Below, piece by piece: positions 54,001 to 57,000 of a stretch of DNA of 64,000 bases (its first letter is position 1; the number at the start of each line of letters is the position of its first letter). The position numbers and the translations under genes were made by a program. The notes below the pieces were generated by a model. It was given only the letters and a program-made list of their open reading frames with translations. It was not told where the DNA came from and ran no database searches. This stretch comes from Chaetoderma sp. LZ-2023a (taxonomy: Eukaryota; Mollusca; Caudofoveata; Chaetodermatida; Chaetodermatidae): the NCBI GenBank assembly GCA_034401795.1, contig CM067366.1, positions 73,455,087-73,519,086 of the forward strand, read 5' to 3'.

Positions 54001-57000
54001 CACAAAAATACCCATAAAGTCTAGCATGGGACACCCATAATTCATAGCTGTGAGTCTGTGGTACCTTCTATTTTTAGCATGGATGAGAACATCTGCATTG
54101 GAACCCTTGATCTTCAGTTTAGGACCCCTGGATTTCATCTTGGGACCCTGACTTTTTAGACTGGGGTCCCTGGGACCATGAAAATTTAGATACCACGAGA
54201 AACCCTGGCTGACTAGAGCAGAAAAGCATTACACTTATATCCTTGATATATACCAGGGTCTCCATTTCAATGCAACCATACCTGTAGGGAAGTTAATGGA
54301 ATATTTAGAAAATAATTTGGCTGCTAAATGTCCAGCTTATATTTATATACACCTGTGCAAAAGTTAAGCACCAGCAAAAACAATAGAACGTAGAAACATG
54401 ATGGTACAACTAGGCTGCCATACTTTTTGTCCCCGCGTTAGCTGACATAATTCCAAGTACGAAATGCACATGCATGCATGACTTCACGCCGCTTGATGTC
54501 CGTGCGTGGCGGGAAACAGCACACGTGTTCAGTTATGTAAAAGTCCAGTTTGAGGTGTAGAACATTACATACAGATTTAGGCGACAAGATTAGGAATTTT
54601 GTGTTCATGACCGTGGTTTATTTGTACAGAGAGAATTAGCTCTTGATTGTGAACCGCTATGGCAAGACGAAGGTTAAGTGATTGTGTGAAATGGAAAATC
54701 ATAGGCATGCATACCACTGGTATGTCATGCAGAGAGATTGGCAGACAGCTGAACATTAACCATACTGTAATCAGTCGTTTGATTGCAAAACATGGGCAAA
54801 CTAACGAGGTGAAGGACAGGCCTAGATCTGGAAGACCAAAGAAGACTACTGCCCGTGATGATCGAGCCCTAGTACGCCTTGTTAGGAGATCTCCATTCAC
54901 CAACAGCAGAGTGCTCAGCCAGCAATGGGAAACGCGCAATAGAGTGTCAATGTCTACCTTCAAAAGGAGACTGTATGCTGCTGGCATGAAAGCTAGGAGA
55001 CCTGTCAGACGTCCTCTCCTCACTGCACACCACAAAGAGGAGCGTCTGAGGTGGTGCAACGAAAGAAGACACTGGAACATGAGATCCTGGAGACGGGTAC
55101 ACTGGTCCGATGAAAGTCGGTTCCTGCTTCATGCCACAGAGGTCGAACTCGTGTATGGAGGTCCAGACGCACGGCGTACGACCAACGTAACATCATGGAA
55201 GAAGTTCCATTTGGTGGAGGTTCCGTTATGATATGGGGGTGCATCTCATTTGATTGTAAGCTGGATCTGTTGACTGTACCTGGAACACTAAATGGACAAA
55301 GATATCAAGATTCCATACTGGATAGAGTTGTGGTCCCTCATTTTGTAAATCATGCACCTGGAACCCACCCTATATTCATGGATGACAACGCCCGACCACA
55401 TCGTGCTAGAGCTGTGCATGAATACCTCCGCCAGAATGCCATCGAAACCCTACCATGGCCAGCAAGGAGCCCTGACATGAACCCTATTGAGCATATCTGG
55501 GACATTCTGGGAAACATGGTGAGAAGGAGGGATCCTCCTGTGCAGAACCTACAGGAATTAACAGACGCACTCCATCTTGAATGGCAACGAATACCACAAT
55601 GGCGTATCAGTCGGTTGGTGACCAGCATGAGACGTCGTGTCCAGGCCGTCATCCAGGCACAAGGTGGATATACCCGGTATTAATAATGACAGTCTCAAAC
55701 TCGTGCACAGATGTTAAACTTCGTTTTCAGACACCATTAATGACAATCTAGCCACGTGTGTCAACTGTAGGGCAATAGTTGTCAGTTGTGTCAACGTAAC
55801 CATATTCAGGCCTCGTTTTCAAGTTCAAACAAAAACATACAGTGTTTCCCCACCATTATAATCAGCATTCCTCTAGTTGCATTATTACCTCTTGCACTAA
55901 GATGGATGGGTACATAAATGTTTATGCTATTGCTTTCTTCATAGCACATGAATATACCCTCGCATGTGCGTAAAAATAGGGTGGTGCTTAACCTTTGCAC
56001 AGGTGTATATTATAAAAACAAACAATTGTGAACACACTATATTTGCGACATAAGCGGCTTTGGCAAAAAAAAACCCAACAACCTGATGATATAGGTCGCT
56101 TTGCTATTAATCTAAAAAATGACTGACCGAGAGATTGACCACTCCCCAGCACTGATTTATCCATTTATTGTTGATGTTAGTATTTTCATTATCATAGGTG
56201 TAAATGTGTGTATCGTTAACTATCTGATTGCTGAGTTTTTGCAGACATCATTTCAAGTGTTATATCTCTGCACCAGCTAAATATTTTGAAAACAATTTGA
56301 CTGAAAGTTGTTGGTGGCCAAGCCACCAACAACTTTCAGTCAAATTGTTTTCAAAATATTCAGTACATGTAAGTCAGAATTTTTTACCCATTGAAATTAT
56401 TGTCCCGTGACTTGTAGCAGCGATACAGTTAACCCACTAATGATCGCGTTAGTCTTCTGTCGGCCTGCAAATGGACATTCCTCAAACATTATATGATGCT
56501 GTTTACCCATTAATGGTCAAGAGTGGTCAAGGATATCTTAATGTTTGCTCAAGGAATGCCAATTAGCAGGCTAAGAGAAAACTAATATTACAATACATTA
56601 TCACTGGAATGATTGGCTCATTTATCCAGTTACTCATGTCAATGATACATTTTCAAAAGTAGTGTTCTCTTGTCCTGCAAATGGACATTCAATTAGCAAA
56701 TAATTTGATATTTTGGACCAAATTTAGCCATTATTAACGGTTTAAGCAACAGTTTGCAGCAACAGTATTACAAATATGAACCTCACATGTGAAGGTGACG
56801 AAGTGAAGATGCTGAAATTCCACTCGTCTAGTGGTGTAATTATAGCCAGCTTTCGTAATGTAACTTTGTTTCAGATTTTCTGTGATATCACCTGCACGCT
56901 GACATTTTGTACTGAGAATGAGGCACATCGATACGGCCGCTTTCTCTGTCATGCACTCAGCTGTGTCATGAGATGGCATAGTGAACAGGCCATTTATGAT

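Noticed and set aside
54577..55652. Minus-strand ORFs of up to 167 codons within the Tc1 element.
   Set aside because: They are shadows of the transposase gene on the opposite strand; the + frame carries all catalytic motifs.
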